Shown piece after piece: positions 1 to 9,450 of a stretch of 64,000 bases of DNA. The position numbers were made by a program, and so were the translations under genes. The notes beneath the pieces are model-generated. The model saw only the letters and a list, made by a program, of their open reading frames with translations, was not told the origin of the DNA and made no database searches. Origin of the DNA: Planctomycetota bacterium (GTDB lineage: Bacteria; Planctomycetota; UBA1135; JADKAF01); the NCBI GenBank assembly GCA_016719295.1, contig JADKAF010000001.1, forward strand, positions 6,882,001 to 6,946,000, read 5' to 3'. Within the stretch, counting starts at the first letter, position 1. Each line of letters starts with the position of its first letter.

Positions 1-2541
1 CTGCTCGGCAGCGGGACGGCTCGGGCGCAGCACGAGGAGGCGCTCGCCAAGGCGTATCAGCTGGAGGAGGTGGAGGGGCGCGTGGCCGAAGCCCTCGCCG
101 GCTACGAGAGCGTCGCCGCAGCGACCAAGCTCCCCGAGCGCCCGTGCTTCGACGCGCTGCTGGGCAAGGCGCGCTGCCTGCGCCGTCTCGCGCGCTTCGA
201 CGAGGCCGCGGCCGTCGTCGCTGAGCTCGAGGCGGCGAACTTCCCGTGGGCGGTCGGGAACACGGTGAAGCTCGAGCGCGAGAGGCTGGAACGTGCGCGA
301 GGGGAGCAGGATGAGGAGCGGAAGAAGCTGCGGGCGGAGGTGCTCGCGGCACTCGCCGCCCAGGGCACGGGAACCAGCGTGATCCGAGCGCTGGGGGCAC
401 GCGCGATCCCGACGCTGGAGGAAGTCGCCGGCAAGGGATCTCCCCATCCGAACCTCGCCAGCACGGCCTGGTGGCTGCTCACCAGCTCACGCGAGCCTTC
501 CGCCATCGAGGCGCTGCTGAACCTCGTGCGCCGCGACGCGCTCGCTATCCCGAGCGGAGAGCTCGAGAATGAGTATTGGGGCTTGAGTAACCCAGAGCAA
601 GTGGTCGTCAACCTCGATCCCGTCATCGCGGCGCTCGTGCAGAGCGAGAACCCCCTGCTTCGAAAAGGTGGAGTGGTGTCCTTCCGCTGTCTCCGTGCTC
701 CGGCGCCGGAGCTCGTGCGCCGGGCCCTCGGCGACGCCAACTTCCGTGTGCGCCTCAATCTTCTGGAGTGGCTGCGCGCAGCACCCCCCTGGGTGGATCG
801 CGAGCTCTACGGCGATTGCCTGCGGGCACTGGCGCGTGATCCGCAGTTCGAGATCCGCCAGAAGATGACCAGCCACTTGTCGGAAGTCGCCCGGCGCAAC
901 CCGCTTCTCGCCGGCGAGATCGCGGAGGTCCTCACGCGCGACGAAGCGCAGGAGATCCGCGCCGGCGCCTTCGAGTACCTGGGGAACGTCCGATCGCTGG
1001 AATCGCAGCGCGAGCTACTCGAGAGGGGACTCGCGGATGTGCATCCGCCGATTCGTCTCCTCTGCGCCGAGCGCTTCGGCAAGGCGCTGCGCAGCACGGA
1101 CATCCCCGTGCTGCTCGCGTTCCTGCGCGATCCGAATGAGGAGCGTCGCAGGAAGTCCGCGGAACTCCTCTGGCGCTTCTCTCCGGAGGAACTCGTGAGC
1201 TCGGCGGAGGCACTCGAACCGCTTTGGTACGCGCTGGAAGATACGAATGAGATTCCACGAGCTCTCGCCTGCCGTGCATTGGCCTCCGTCCTGAGGCGGG
1301 AGGAGCTGCCACGCCTTCTGCCGCAGCTCCAGGATGGAACGTCGCGAATCCGCGGCTTCGTCCTCGAAGCGGTGCTGCGTCTCGATGCGATCGAAGCGCT
1401 GCCGGCGATCGTCGCCGCGCTGCCTCTGCTGGCGAGCGTCGTCGATCCGCGCGGCGGGGAGTCCAAGCTCTCACACGTCGACCTGCTCCGTTGGCTGATC
1501 GAGAAGAACCATCGGAAGGAGCTCGAGCAGGTGCTCGCGCATGTTTCCAAGCTCACGCTCTCGAAGTCCGTCGTCGAGCTCTTGGACGCGGCTCTGGATG
1601 CGGAGCAGAAGAGCGCTCTGCTGGGAACGGCGGCGTTGGGTGAGGATCGCAAGCGAGCCGCTGATGCGCTCTATGCCCTCCGCCGATTCGGTCGCGGGAA
1701 CCCCGAGTTCCTGCGGACCTGCCTCGAGCTCCGCGCGGGCACGGTCGATCAGGAGTCGCGCGCGCGCTTGACGTCGATCTTGTGCGAGGAAGGCGGGCTC
1801 GAGTCCTACGATGCGGTCCTGGAGGAGTTGTCCAATCCCAGGTTCTCGAACTCGGGCGATAGCATCCCTTCGGCCGCGCGGTACTTCGCGCGCTGGACCG
1901 ATGAAGTTCGGCGCCCGCGCCTCGAAGAGGCGCTTCTTGCCTCGCCAGGCCAGTGGGCCTGGTTCACTCAGGGGAAGCCGGTCGAGCAGGCGACCTTCGC
2001 GTATCTGCAAGCGGTTGCGAACGCGGAGCCGAGCAACTCAGGTGGGATCCACGCGCACTTGGTAGCGTTGGCGAGGCACGCGGATCCGGATGGGGCCGCC
2101 CTGGTTCTGGCGCAACTGCGCGGGCCACGAGTCTATCCATCAACTTCGGTGGGTGAGTGGGTTGCGAGGGGTACCACGAGCTCGGAGCAGGCCAATCTCT
2201 TCGTCTCCAAGCATGTCCTCGCGCTCCGCTTGGGGCGACCGGCGGAGTTCGCGAGCTACACGCGCGAGCTCCTCAGCGACGAACGCTACGCGGACGACGC
2301 GCGCCAGAGCGCCGTGCTGCTCTGCGCGCTCCTTCCGGACGGCAGCGGAGATGCTGTGATCCTCGAGAGCCTCGGGCACGCGAGCGGCGCGGTTCGCGCT
2401 GCCGCCGCGCGCGCCGCAGCTCATCTTCTGCTCGCCGGTGCCATCCCGCGGCTGAAGGAGCTGCTGCGCGATCACGCGGCGTCGTTCGAAGCGAACCAAG
2501 CCCTCCTCCGCTTCGCCGCCTTCGGCTATCCCATCCGCTGA
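1..2541 (+). CDS. HEAT-repeat exported protein, 5' end outside window
   Basis: The reading frame is already open at base 1, so the true start lies upstream; 846 residues are visible. The first visible residues end in a short Ala-rich stretch closing with ARAQ, which looks like the end of a signal peptide, so I infer export. Residues ~10-80 are helical and TPR-like. From ~100 on, the protein is a run of two-helix HEAT/Armadillo-type repeats (for example around residues 140-160, 190-320, 350-460 and 740-830), which usually serve as protein-protein scaffolds. No catalytic motif is visible. A GTG at position 70 is an internal codon, not the start. It converges on the minus-strand gene ending at 2554, with a hairpin spanning both stops. 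The specific partner or role is unknown. Confidence 0.8.
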   Translation: MLGSGTARAQHEEALAKAYQLEEVEGRVAEALAGYESVAAATKLPERPCFDALLGKARCLRRLARFDEAAAVVAELEAANFPWAVGNTVKLERERLERARGEQDEERKKLRAEVLAALAAQGTGTSVIRALGARAIPTLEEVAGKGSPHPNLASTAWWLLTSSREPSAIEALLNLVRRDALAIPSGELENEYWGLSNPEQVVVNLDPVIAALVQSENPLLRKGGVVSFRCLRAPAPELVRRALGDANFRVRLNLLEWLRAAPPWVDRELYGDCLRALARDPQFEIRQKMTSHLSEVARRNPLLAGEIAEVLTRDEAQEIRAGAFEYLGNVRSLESQRELLERGLADVHPPIRLLCAERFGKALRSTDIPVLLAFLRDPNEERRRKSAELLWRFSPEELVSSAEALEPLWYALEDTNEIPRALACRALASVLRREELPRLLPQLQDGTSRIRGFVLEAVLRLDAIEALPAIVAALPLLASVVDPRGGESKLSHVDLLRWLIEKNHRKELEQVLAHVSKLTLSKSVVELLDAALDAEQKSALLGTAALGEDRKRAADALYALRRFGRGNPEFLRTCLELRAGTVDQESRARLTSILCEEGGLESYDAVLEELSNPRFSNSGDSIPSAARYFARWTDEVRRPRLEEALLASPGQWAWFTQGKPVEQATFAYLQAVANAEPSNSGGIHAHLVALARHADPDGAALVLAQLRGPRVYPSTSVGEWVARGTTSSEQANLFVSKHVLALRLGRPAEFASYTRELLSDERYADDARQSAVLLCALLPDGSGDAVILESLGHASGAVRAAAARAAAHLLLAGAIPRLKELLRDHAASFEANQALLRFAAFGYPIR

Positions 2542-2560
2542 GCGCAGAGGCGCTCAGCGG
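2535..2560. terminator. Bidirectional hairpin containing both stop codons
   Basis: An 11-bp perfect stem (arms 2535-2545 and 2550-2560) encloses the loop AGAG. The TGA of the plus-strand gene (2539-2541) and the TGA of the minus-strand gene (complement 2554-2556) both sit inside the stem. There is no T-tract on either side, so the terminator role is inferred from convergent position and stem strength. Confidence 0.6.
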
Positions 2561-3728
2561 AGATCGATCGGCATCGGCTGGTCGCAGCGACCTTCGTGCT
2601 GCTGCCCCTCGGCGAGCAGCACCCAGCGGTCGCAGCGCTTCGGGATCCAGAGATCGAGGGTGCCGAGGGGCTTTGGCCTCACTTCGAACGCCGCCTCGGC
2701 CTCCGCGCCGCTGTGGAGCTGCAGCGTCCATCCTTCACGAACCCCCGACGCGGGAACGAACCGGAAGCGCAGCGGCTGCACCAGCTCGCGGAGGTCGATC
2801 GTGCCGAGATCGTGCGCTCCGCTCGCGATCTCGAGCTCGAATCGGTGGAGCACGCTGCGACCTTGCTGGATCGAGAAGTGGTAGGTGCCGAGAACCAGGT
2901 CCTCGAACGCGAAGCTCAGCTGCTCGCGATCCGCGCGCCCCTTGCGTTGTGGCTTCCAGAGGACCACGGCAGCTTCGTCTTCACGGCGCTCGGACTCCAC
3001 CCGCAGCGTGTCCGCTGGGAGCCCTTCGGGCAGCTCGAGGCGGAAGCGCACCGAGCTGCTCGGCTCCAGCACGAGCTGGAGATCGTGCGCCGGGAGCTGG
3101 AGGCGCAGCGGCTCCCGTTGCCCGAACTGGGGCGCGGAGGCCTCGACGAGGACTTCGTGCGCCTCGGCGATACCGCGGGCGATGGAAACGTCTCTCCGCG
3201 TCGCAGGTGATCTCGCAAGGGCCGTAGCTCAGCTTCGCGCGTGCGAGCGGGCGACCTTCTCGATCGACGACGGACCCCGTGAGGAGCATGGGGCCGTCGC
3301 CTTGGCGCCCGGAGCCCACGTCGTGCTCCTTCCCGGCGGTGAAGCTCTGCGAGAGCTCGAGGTACGCTTCGGCTTCGTCAGGATGCGCGGCGCGGTAGCG
3401 TCCGACGGGATGAACGCTGGGGCCGCGGTCGATGGGACACGTCACGCGGAGTCCACGCGCACCGTGAGCGATCGCGCCGGCGCGCAGAAAGAAGCGGACG
3501 TCCCCTTCGGCGTCGCTGCGCACGCGCTCGCTGGCACAGCAAGGCTCGCCGACCACGCGGAGCTCGAGCGAGGTCTCGCGCCACGGTTCTCCATCGAGGC
3601 GCAGGACGCGGAGGCACGCTCGGCAGAGGAGTCGCCTCGCGTGGCGAGCCCGGCGGACGGCGGAACCAGGCTTCGCCTGCTTCGGCGGTCGTGAGCGCGC
3701 TCGCGACCACCACGCTCCCGATGAACAC
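2554..3728 (-). pseudogene. Frameshifted paralogue of the adjacent exported beta-sandwich repeat protein
   Basis: Pieces of one protein lie in different frames. A GTG at 3728 opens a signal-peptide-like segment (MFIGSVVVASALTTAEA). The middle part (about 3660 to 3195) runs in another frame through GEPWRETSLELRVVGEPCC and TGSVVDREGRPLARAKLSYG, a carboxypeptidase-regulatory-like motif. The last part (about 3195 to 2554) continues in a third frame and ends LWIPKRCDRW...PMPIDLR. That tail matches the tail of the next gene upstream (LWVPRACERW...PIVLR), so the two are paralogues. At least two frame changes are needed, near 3190 and between 3620 and 3700. Either the gene has decayed or the assembly has indels. 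The intact form would have been about 390 residues. Confidence 0.55.
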
Positions 3729-3778
3729 GCGCCCTCTTCGCCCCGACGAGCGGCAGCGCGTGCTTCATGGCTTGGAGC

Positions 3779-5827
3779 TCAGCGCAGCACGATCGGCTGC
3801 GCATCGGCGGTACTGCCTTCGGCCTTCTTGCCGAGATAGCTCGCGCTCCAGCGCTCGCACGCGCGCGGCACCCAGAGCTGCAGCGCGCCGAGATGCGCGC
3901 GGATCATGCAGAGCTCCTCGAAGATCGGGCCGCTCGCGCCGAAGCCGCGCACACGGACGAGCGCATCTTCGCTCACGCGCTCCGCGAGCTCGAAGCGCAG
4001 CGGCTTCACGAGGGCACCGAGATCGAGCGATGGCAACTCGTTCTTGCCCGGTCGGGTCTCGAAGGCGAGCTCGTGGACGCGCAGGTTCTCGACCTTGAAC
4101 GCGATGCGCAGCGCGGTCGCGGGCAACCCATCGATGCGGACGAAGCCTTGCTCGTCGAAGCTCTCGGCCTTCACCTCCGTGAGCAGATTCAGTTGCTCCG
4201 CTTCCTTGTCGGCGCGCTCGACGAAGAGCACGACGGGATGGCGCAGCAGCTCGGGCGGTGCGCTGATGCGCGCTTCCAGGCTCGCTTCCGCGTGGAGCTC
4301 GAGGCGGAGCTCGAGCTGGGGCGGCACGAACTGTTCCAGGCCGAGGCTGGTGAATCCCGGTGCTGCTGCGGAGATCCCATGCTCTGCGCCGATGCTGAAG
4401 CCGCGTCGTTCGAAGCTGCCGTCGGCGGAGCAAGGAACCCTCTCTGCTCCGCCATGAATCTGCACGACAGCGCCTGGGATGCCGCGTCCGGAAGCGTCGA
4501 CCACGCGCCCCTTCCACAGCAGCGGACCCGTGCCGAGCCGCGCGACGCCGAGGTCGAGATCGCCGGTGGCCTCGAACGCGACCGAGAGATCGACGTGAGC
4601 TTCCGCAAGGTCCGGATGCGTGAGAGGCAAGGTCCTCGAAGACGAAGAGATGTCCACGTCGAAGCCCGGCACCTGCGTGTCGATGCTGAGGCCGCGCTCA
4701 CCCTTCGGTGGGGCGCTCCGATCGAGCAGGACGCGAACGATGCCATCGTTGTCGGGTTGCAACCACGCTTCGTGTGGAGGTTGGCGCTCGTAGAGCCCGG
4801 CCAGCACCTGCCGAGAGAGCGGCACGCCGTGGGTGTCGATCAAGTGAAGGTCACCCGCGACGTAGTGTCGTCGCCGATCGAGCACCAGCTCGCGACCGCG
4901 CGCGCTGCGCTCGGGCTCCAAGTGCAAGCGCGGGGCGAAGGGCTTCTCGATCCAGGCCTCGAAGCGCAAGACTGCCGTCGTTTCGACGGGATAGATGAGC
5001 TCGTCGCCCGGGCCGAGGACCAGCGTCTCGCCGCTCGCCCACGCCCAGGCGTGGCCATCGCTCTGCCACGGGGCGAACATCGTGGGGCGAAGACGCCACG
5101 TTTCGTCGTCGGCGACGCGCACGTGCACCAACTCGATACCCGAAGCGCTGAGATCGACGAGGCTCGGCGGCGAGGCGGGTTCCACCGCCACGCTGCGGAA
5201 CGGCTCGGTGGTGCACTCGAGCCGCACGGCGTAGCGCGCGCCGTCCGGCGCGATGGGGAAGAAGTGCTCGCCGCTCTCCTGGGCGGTGATGCCGCGGGCG
5301 ATGGTGGGATCGGCCTCGTAGAGCCCTTCGAGAGCGCGCGGAGTCCAGGCGCGCGAAGCCTCTCGCTGCAGCTCGACGCGCGGCTCGGTATGGCAGAGCC
5401 CGCAGTTCTTCACCTTCTTGCCGGGCTCACAGATCTCGGGGCTCGACGCGAGCTCGCGCCACTTGGGGTCCTCGCGCAGGAGCACGACGGGCCAGCCGCC
5501 GCGCGGCGTGCCGCGCTCGTCGAGCACGCGCACGCGAACGCCGTAGGGGAGCGCTTGCGGCTCCGCGCTGTCCTCGGTCGGCGTGGAGTCGCTCTCGCGG
5601 CGATGGGTGATGTCAGCGTCCGACGTTCCTGGGTTCGTCGCGCGCGATCCGCTGCGTGGTGCCCAGAGGCCGTCGTCCTTGCGCTCGGATTCGCGTGAGG
5701 TGGCGAGCTCGCCGGAGCGCGCGACCGGCGGATCGACGCGGCTCGAGAGCAGGAGCCAAAGAGCGGCGCCGAGCGCGCTGCAGCAAGCGACTCCGATCAG
5801 CGCGCGGCCAGCGTTCGAGTTCCCCAT
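3779..5827 (-). CDS. Exported protein with carboxypeptidase-regulatory-like domain and one CXXCH motif
   Basis: 682 residues starting at an ATG at 5827, followed by a hydrophobic stretch (residues ~8-28) that looks like a signal peptide or anchor. Residues ~30-95 are polar and likely disordered. A CGLCH motif at residues 142-146 fits a single c-type haem site, but nothing else in the protein resembles a cytochrome. Around residue 470 there is a motif KGRVVDASGRGIPGAVVQIH, typical of CarboxypepD_reg/Cna-B beta-sandwich domains. The C-terminal LWVPRACERW region is shared with the frameshifted paralogue downstream. The start overlaps the 3' end of the upstream nuclease-like gene by 31 bp, implying co-transcription. 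Function is unknown; an envelope or surface role is inferred. Confidence 0.75.
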   Translation of the reverse strand: MGNSNAGRALIGVACCSALGAALWLLLSSRVDPPVARSGELATSRESERKDDGLWAPRSGSRATNPGTSDADITHRRESDSTPTEDSAEPQALPYGVRVRVLDERGTPRGGWPVVLLREDPKWRELASSPEICEPGKKVKNCGLCHTEPRVELQREASRAWTPRALEGLYEADPTIARGITAQESGEHFFPIAPDGARYAVRLECTTEPFRSVAVEPASPPSLVDLSASGIELVHVRVADDETWRLRPTMFAPWQSDGHAWAWASGETLVLGPGDELIYPVETTAVLRFEAWIEKPFAPRLHLEPERSARGRELVLDRRRHYVAGDLHLIDTHGVPLSRQVLAGLYERQPPHEAWLQPDNDGIVRVLLDRSAPPKGERGLSIDTQVPGFDVDISSSSRTLPLTHPDLAEAHVDLSVAFEATGDLDLGVARLGTGPLLWKGRVVDASGRGIPGAVVQIHGGAERVPCSADGSFERRGFSIGAEHGISAAAPGFTSLGLEQFVPPQLELRLELHAEASLEARISAPPELLRHPVVLFVERADKEAEQLNLLTEVKAESFDEQGFVRIDGLPATALRIAFKVENLRVHELAFETRPGKNELPSLDLGALVKPLRFELAERVSEDALVRVRGFGASGPIFEELCMIRAHLGALQLWVPRACERWSASYLGKKAEGSTADAQPIVLR

Positions 5828-6789
5828 GGCGGCATCTTCCAAGCCGCCGTGAACTTCGCCAAGAGCGCGAAGGCCGAGCTGTGAGGCGCCCTCGAGGGGA
5901 GGAAGAGGCGCGCCCGGAGGCCGTAGTGATCCGAGAGCGGTGTTCCATCCGGCCCTGCTTCGGCGAAGGCAAGCGCGGTGCCGAACTCCCAGCGCGCGAC
6001 GAAGCTCTCGTTGAGCAGGATGCGGTCGATCGCCATCGGCTGCTCCTCGCGCGCCCAGCAGTTGCTCGAGGGATCCCACGTCGGGCGCGGAGTTCCTTGG
6101 CGGAGCTCGAGGTCGCAGCCCAGGAGCTTCTGCGCGCGGCGGGGCTCCGCGCCGGCGACGCAGTTGAAGTCGCCGAGGACGACGCAGGGGATCCGCGGGG
6201 AAGAGGTCTCGCGCACCCAGCGCGCGAGCTGCTCGAGCTGCCGCGCGCGCGCGGCTTCGATGTCGCCGCCCGTGCCGCTCTGCAGATGCACGTTCCAGAC
6301 GTGCAGCTCGCCGAGTGAGAGGACTTCGATCGCGGTGAAGAGCGCGCCCTTCGAGACGAGCGCGTCGTAGCTCGCGCAGACCTCGAAGCGCCGCACGAAC
6401 GCGCGCCGCACGGGCCAGCGCGAGAGCGTCACGAGCCCGCACTGCGAGAGCCAGGCGAGATCGAGCTCTTCGCTCGCGCGATGCCAGCCGTCCAAGCCAA
6501 GTACGGCGGCGCGCGCTTCGTCGGTCCACACCTCTTGCAGCCCGATCACGTCGCATCCGCTGCGCTCGATCGCGGCGGCGATCTCGGCATAGCGCTCAGG
6601 GCCGCGGCCGGTGAGCTCGTCCGGCAGCCCCCAGATGTTCCACGTCGCGAGCTCGAGCTGCTCGAGCGGCGAGGTCGCAGGTCGCGACTCCTTTGCTCTC
6701 TCGATGACTACGCCCGCTGGGCCGGGCGCCAGCTGGACGGACGAGGCGAGCAGGAGCCCGGAGCACGACCAGCGCCATGTGCGTCGCAT
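5797..6789 (-). CDS. Exported endonuclease/exonuclease/phosphatase family protein
   Basis: 330 residues from the ATG at 6789, chosen because the next residues (MRRTWRWSCSGLLLASSVQLAPG) form a signal peptide; the open frame extends further upstream without coding character. Family motifs are in order: TWNIWGLP near the start, LQEVWTDEA, WNVHLQSGT, VLGDFNC, and SDHYGLRA near the end. These supply the Mg-binding Asn/Glu and the catalytic His/Asp pairs of the EEP fold (DNase I, sphingomyelinase and inositol phosphatase relatives). The substrate cannot be told; an extracytoplasmic phosphodiesterase or phospholipase is as likely as a nuclease. It overlaps the next gene by 31 bp. Confidence 0.88.
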   Translation of the reverse strand: MRRTWRWSCSGLLLASSVQLAPGPAGVVIERAKESRPATSPLEQLELATWNIWGLPDELTGRGPERYAEIAAAIERSGCDVIGLQEVWTDEARAAVLGLDGWHRASEELDLAWLSQCGLVTLSRWPVRRAFVRRFEVCASYDALVSKGALFTAIEVLSLGELHVWNVHLQSGTGGDIEAARARQLEQLARWVRETSSPRIPCVVLGDFNCVAGAEPRRAQKLLGCDLELRQGTPRPTWDPSSNCWAREEQPMAIDRILLNESFVARWEFGTALAFAEAGPDGTPLSDHYGLRARLFLPSRAPHSSAFALLAKFTAAWKMPPWGTRTLAAR

Positions 6790-7115
6790 GTTCACCTGAG
6801 CGAGTGGGATCGGACACCTCCACCTTCGCTCTGGAAGATCGGGCGGCCACGCGAGATGGCGGTGCAGCCAGGATGAAGAACCTCTCTCACCACCGGCGCG
6901 ATCACGGCAGCGCTCCTCCCGAGCTCGTGCGCAGCGCTCGGCGCACCGGCGGAGGGCGTATGGATCGTCGCGAGCGTTCTCCCGTAGCGTTGGCGATTCA
7001 CCTCCGCGCGCTCCCGGCGCGGAGCCTCCCAAGGCGCCGCCGATGGCCACCCCTGGGGGGATTTCCTTACTTCTTCACGCGCAGGTTCCCGAGGCGCGAA
7101 GCGAAGCTGTCCTGC
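6790..7115. other. Divergent intergenic region, no gene seen
   Basis: 326 bp between the starts of the minus-strand EEP-family gene and the plus-strand pyruvate-kinase-like gene. It must hold both promoters, but I could not pick out convincing -35/-10 boxes, operators or hairpins. Open frames here read as Arg/Pro-rich noise. Confidence 0.5.
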
Positions 7116-8987
7116 ATGTCCACGCGGTACTCCGAAGCGAGCTTGCGCCCCTTGATCGAGCAGCTCGTCGCCATGCGCAGCGAAGCCCTGCGCGTCGAGT
7201 CGGCCTTCGAGCGCGAGCTCGACCAAGTGGCTCCGCCGATGCGCGGGAGCGCGCGCAACCTCCTGCACTACCTCGCGCTGCGCAATCGCGATCTGCGCGC
7301 GTTGCAGCCGGCGCTGGTCTCGCTCGGCTTGAGCTCGCTCGGTCGCCTAGAGGCACATGCGCTGCCGAGCCTGGAGGCAGTGCTGGCGGTGCTCGACCGG
7401 CTCTGCGGGCGCGCGCCGGACGCGGAGCTGTCGCCGCTGTCCGGCTTCGAGGAGGGGCGCGCCGCGCTGGCGCGGCACGCGCATCAGTTCTTCGGGGCGA
7501 CGCCGCGCGAGCGAGCCACACGCATCCTCGTCACCCTGTCCGCGGAGCTCGCCGAGGATCCCGATACGGTGAGCGCGCTCCTCACCGCCGGGATGGACGC
7601 CGCGCGCATCAACTGCGCGCATGATGACCCCGAGGTCTGGCACGCGCTCGCCGCTCGCGTGCGCGAAGCGAGCCAGATGCAGCGTCGTCCGTGCCGGCTG
7701 CTCTTCGATCTCGCGGGTCCCAAGCTCCGCACCGCAGCTCTGCCCGAAGGCGCCGAGTCGCTGCATCTGCGACCTACGCGCGATCTCCGCGGCGTCGTGC
7801 GCGAGCCGCTCCGCGTGCTCTTCGTGCCGCAGGGAGATCCCGCACCCGCGACGCCGCTCCACGACGAGCGCGTGCCGGTCGTCGGCGAGGCGTTCCAGAG
7901 GATCCGCCCGGGTGACGAGCTGCGCTTCCGCGACCTGCGCGGGCGCGTTCGACGGGTACACGTCGTCGTCAGCGGAACGCAGTTCGCGCTGGCGGAGCTG
8001 AAGAAGAGCGCTTGGATCGAGAGCGGCACCACCTTGCATCTCGAGCGCAGCGGCAAGGAGATCGCGCGGCTCCACTGCGGGCGCTTGCCGCGCGTCGAAG
8101 AGCGGCTCATCGTGCGCCCGGGGGACGCGCTCTGGGTGGTTTCCTCGGAGGTCTCCGCACGCGCCGCGACCAAGCGGGCTCCCGCGCGCATCGCATGCAC
8201 GCTTCCCGAGGTCTTCACCGCTGCTCGTGCGGGCGACCCGATCTGGTTCGACGACGGCAAGATCGGCGGGGTCATCCGCGCCGTCGTGCGCGAGGGGCGC
8301 GGCGCCCCGCGCCTCGAGGTCGAGATCACCGTCGCCTCCCCGAAGGGCTCGAAGCTCGGAGGCGACAAGGGGATCAACCTGCCTAGGACGGCGCTGCCGA
8401 TCCCCGCGCTCGGTGCCGCCGATCTCGAGGCGTTGGAGCACGTCGCGCGCCTCGGCGATCTGGTCGGGCTCTCGTTCGTTCGCGAAGTCGAGGACGTCCT
8501 GCAGCTCCAGGGCGAGCTCGCGCGCCTCGAGCGCCGCGACATGGGCATCGTGCTGAAGATCGAGACCGCGCGCGGCTTCGAGAACCTGCCGCGCCTCCTG
8601 CTCGCCGCGCTGCGCACACCGCCCACGGCGGTGATGGTCGCGCGCGGCGATCTCGGCGTGGAGCTCGGCTTCGAGCGCCTCGCCGAGGTGCAGGAGGAGA
8701 TGCTCTGGCTCGCGGAGGCCGCGCACGTCCCGGTGATCTGGGCGACGCAGGTCCTCGAGGAGATGACCAAGCGCGGGCGCCCCTCGCGCGCCGAGGTCAC
8801 CGACGCGGCGATGAGCGCGCGTGCGGAGTGCGTGATGCTGAACAAGGGGCCGCATGTCCTCGAGGCCGTGCGCTTCCTCGACGATGTCCTGCGGCGCATG
8901 CAGGTGCACCAGCAGAAGAAGAGCGCGATGCTGCGCCGGCTGCACGTCTGCTCGCTGGTGGACGAGGCGCTGCGGGAGGCGACCTAG
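7116..8987 (+). CDS. Long-form pyruvate-kinase-like protein
   Basis: 623 residues. The ATG at 7116 is the last good start before the conserved N-terminal domain (ARNLLHYLALRNRDLR, LSSLGRLEAH), an extension of ~150 residues absent from ordinary pyruvate kinase. The catalytic barrel follows: RINCAHD (usually RLNFSHG), FDLAGPKLRT (usually DTKGPEIR), GDKGINLPRT, LKIET with the catalytic Lys, MVARGDLGVE with the Mg-binding Asp, and WATQVLEEM with the catalytic Thr. The usual LSGESAKG is replaced by MLNKGPH and the C-terminal allosteric domain is missing. Most catalytic residues are kept, so phosphoenolpyruvate/ADP chemistry is plausible. I recognise this long form as a recurrent family but know of no assigned role. 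The gene stands alone. Confidence 0.82.
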   Translation: MSTRYSEASLRPLIEQLVAMRSEALRVESAFERELDQVAPPMRGSARNLLHYLALRNRDLRALQPALVSLGLSSLGRLEAHALPSLEAVLAVLDRLCGRAPDAELSPLSGFEEGRAALARHAHQFFGATPRERATRILVTLSAELAEDPDTVSALLTAGMDAARINCAHDDPEVWHALAARVREASQMQRRPCRLLFDLAGPKLRTAALPEGAESLHLRPTRDLRGVVREPLRVLFVPQGDPAPATPLHDERVPVVGEAFQRIRPGDELRFRDLRGRVRRVHVVVSGTQFALAELKKSAWIESGTTLHLERSGKEIARLHCGRLPRVEERLIVRPGDALWVVSSEVSARAATKRAPARIACTLPEVFTAARAGDPIWFDDGKIGGVIRAVVREGRGAPRLEVEITVASPKGSKLGGDKGINLPRTALPIPALGAADLEALEHVARLGDLVGLSFVREVEDVLQLQGELARLERRDMGIVLKIETARGFENLPRLLLAALRTPPTAVMVARGDLGVELGFERLAEVQEEMLWLAEAAHVPVIWATQVLEEMTKRGRPSRAEVTDAAMSARAECVMLNKGPHVLEAVRFLDDVLRRMQVHQQKKSAMLRRLHVCSLVDEALREAT

Positions 8988-9149
8988 CATGCTCGCCGGT
9001 TCTAGGTGCTCCTGCGTCGTGCGGCGGCGAGCCTGTGCGTACGCCTCGATTCGCCGAGCTCGTTCCGCATCGGGACGCGTGTCGTTCGTTCCTCGACGCG
9101 CCGAACATCGGCGCGAGGGGTGAAGGCGTGAAGCGAGAGGCGTCAGGGA

Positions 9150-9450
9150 GCAAGACCGCGCATGCGCTACGCCCGGCCCTCCGGCGAAGCAAGCGCCGCG
9201 CCCGATGCGCGCGTAACGAGTCGGTGGTGTTCGAGGGTCGACGCGCGTTCGGAGCGCGTCGTTCACGTCGCTTGCTGCGCCTGCGGGCGCGGCTCCGCTT
9301 CGTCGATAGACTTCGGGAGCCGTTTCGGAGCCCGCGAAGGCGGGGGCTCCGAAACTCATGCTTGCGAGGGCGAACGGAGCGTCGAGGCGAGAACCGGCTC
9401 GATGGACACGCGGTTCCGCGCCCGCGCGGCGGCAGACCGGTGTATCTCAG
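9150..9450 (+). repeat. Left inverted repeat of the RAYT unit
   Basis: The part from about 9290 to 9450 matches, in reverse complement, the sequence at about 10318-10480 on the other side of the transposase gene, with scattered mismatches. It contains a clear stem-loop at 9322-9355 (GTTTCGGAGCCC pairing with GGGCTCCGAAAC). The outer part (9150-9290) also occurs at 28898-29062. It probably comprises REP-type palindromes recognised by the neighbouring transposase. Confidence 0.65.

Noticed and set aside
2157..3227. 356-residue plus-strand open frame
   Set aside because: It overlaps the end of the HEAT gene and the frameshifted gene and is almost pure Arg/Ala/Ser/Pro, typical of a shadow frame.
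7347..9359. 670-residue minus-strand open frame over the pyruvate-kinase-like gene
   Set aside because: The opposite strand carries all catalytic motifs; this frame is its antisense shadow.
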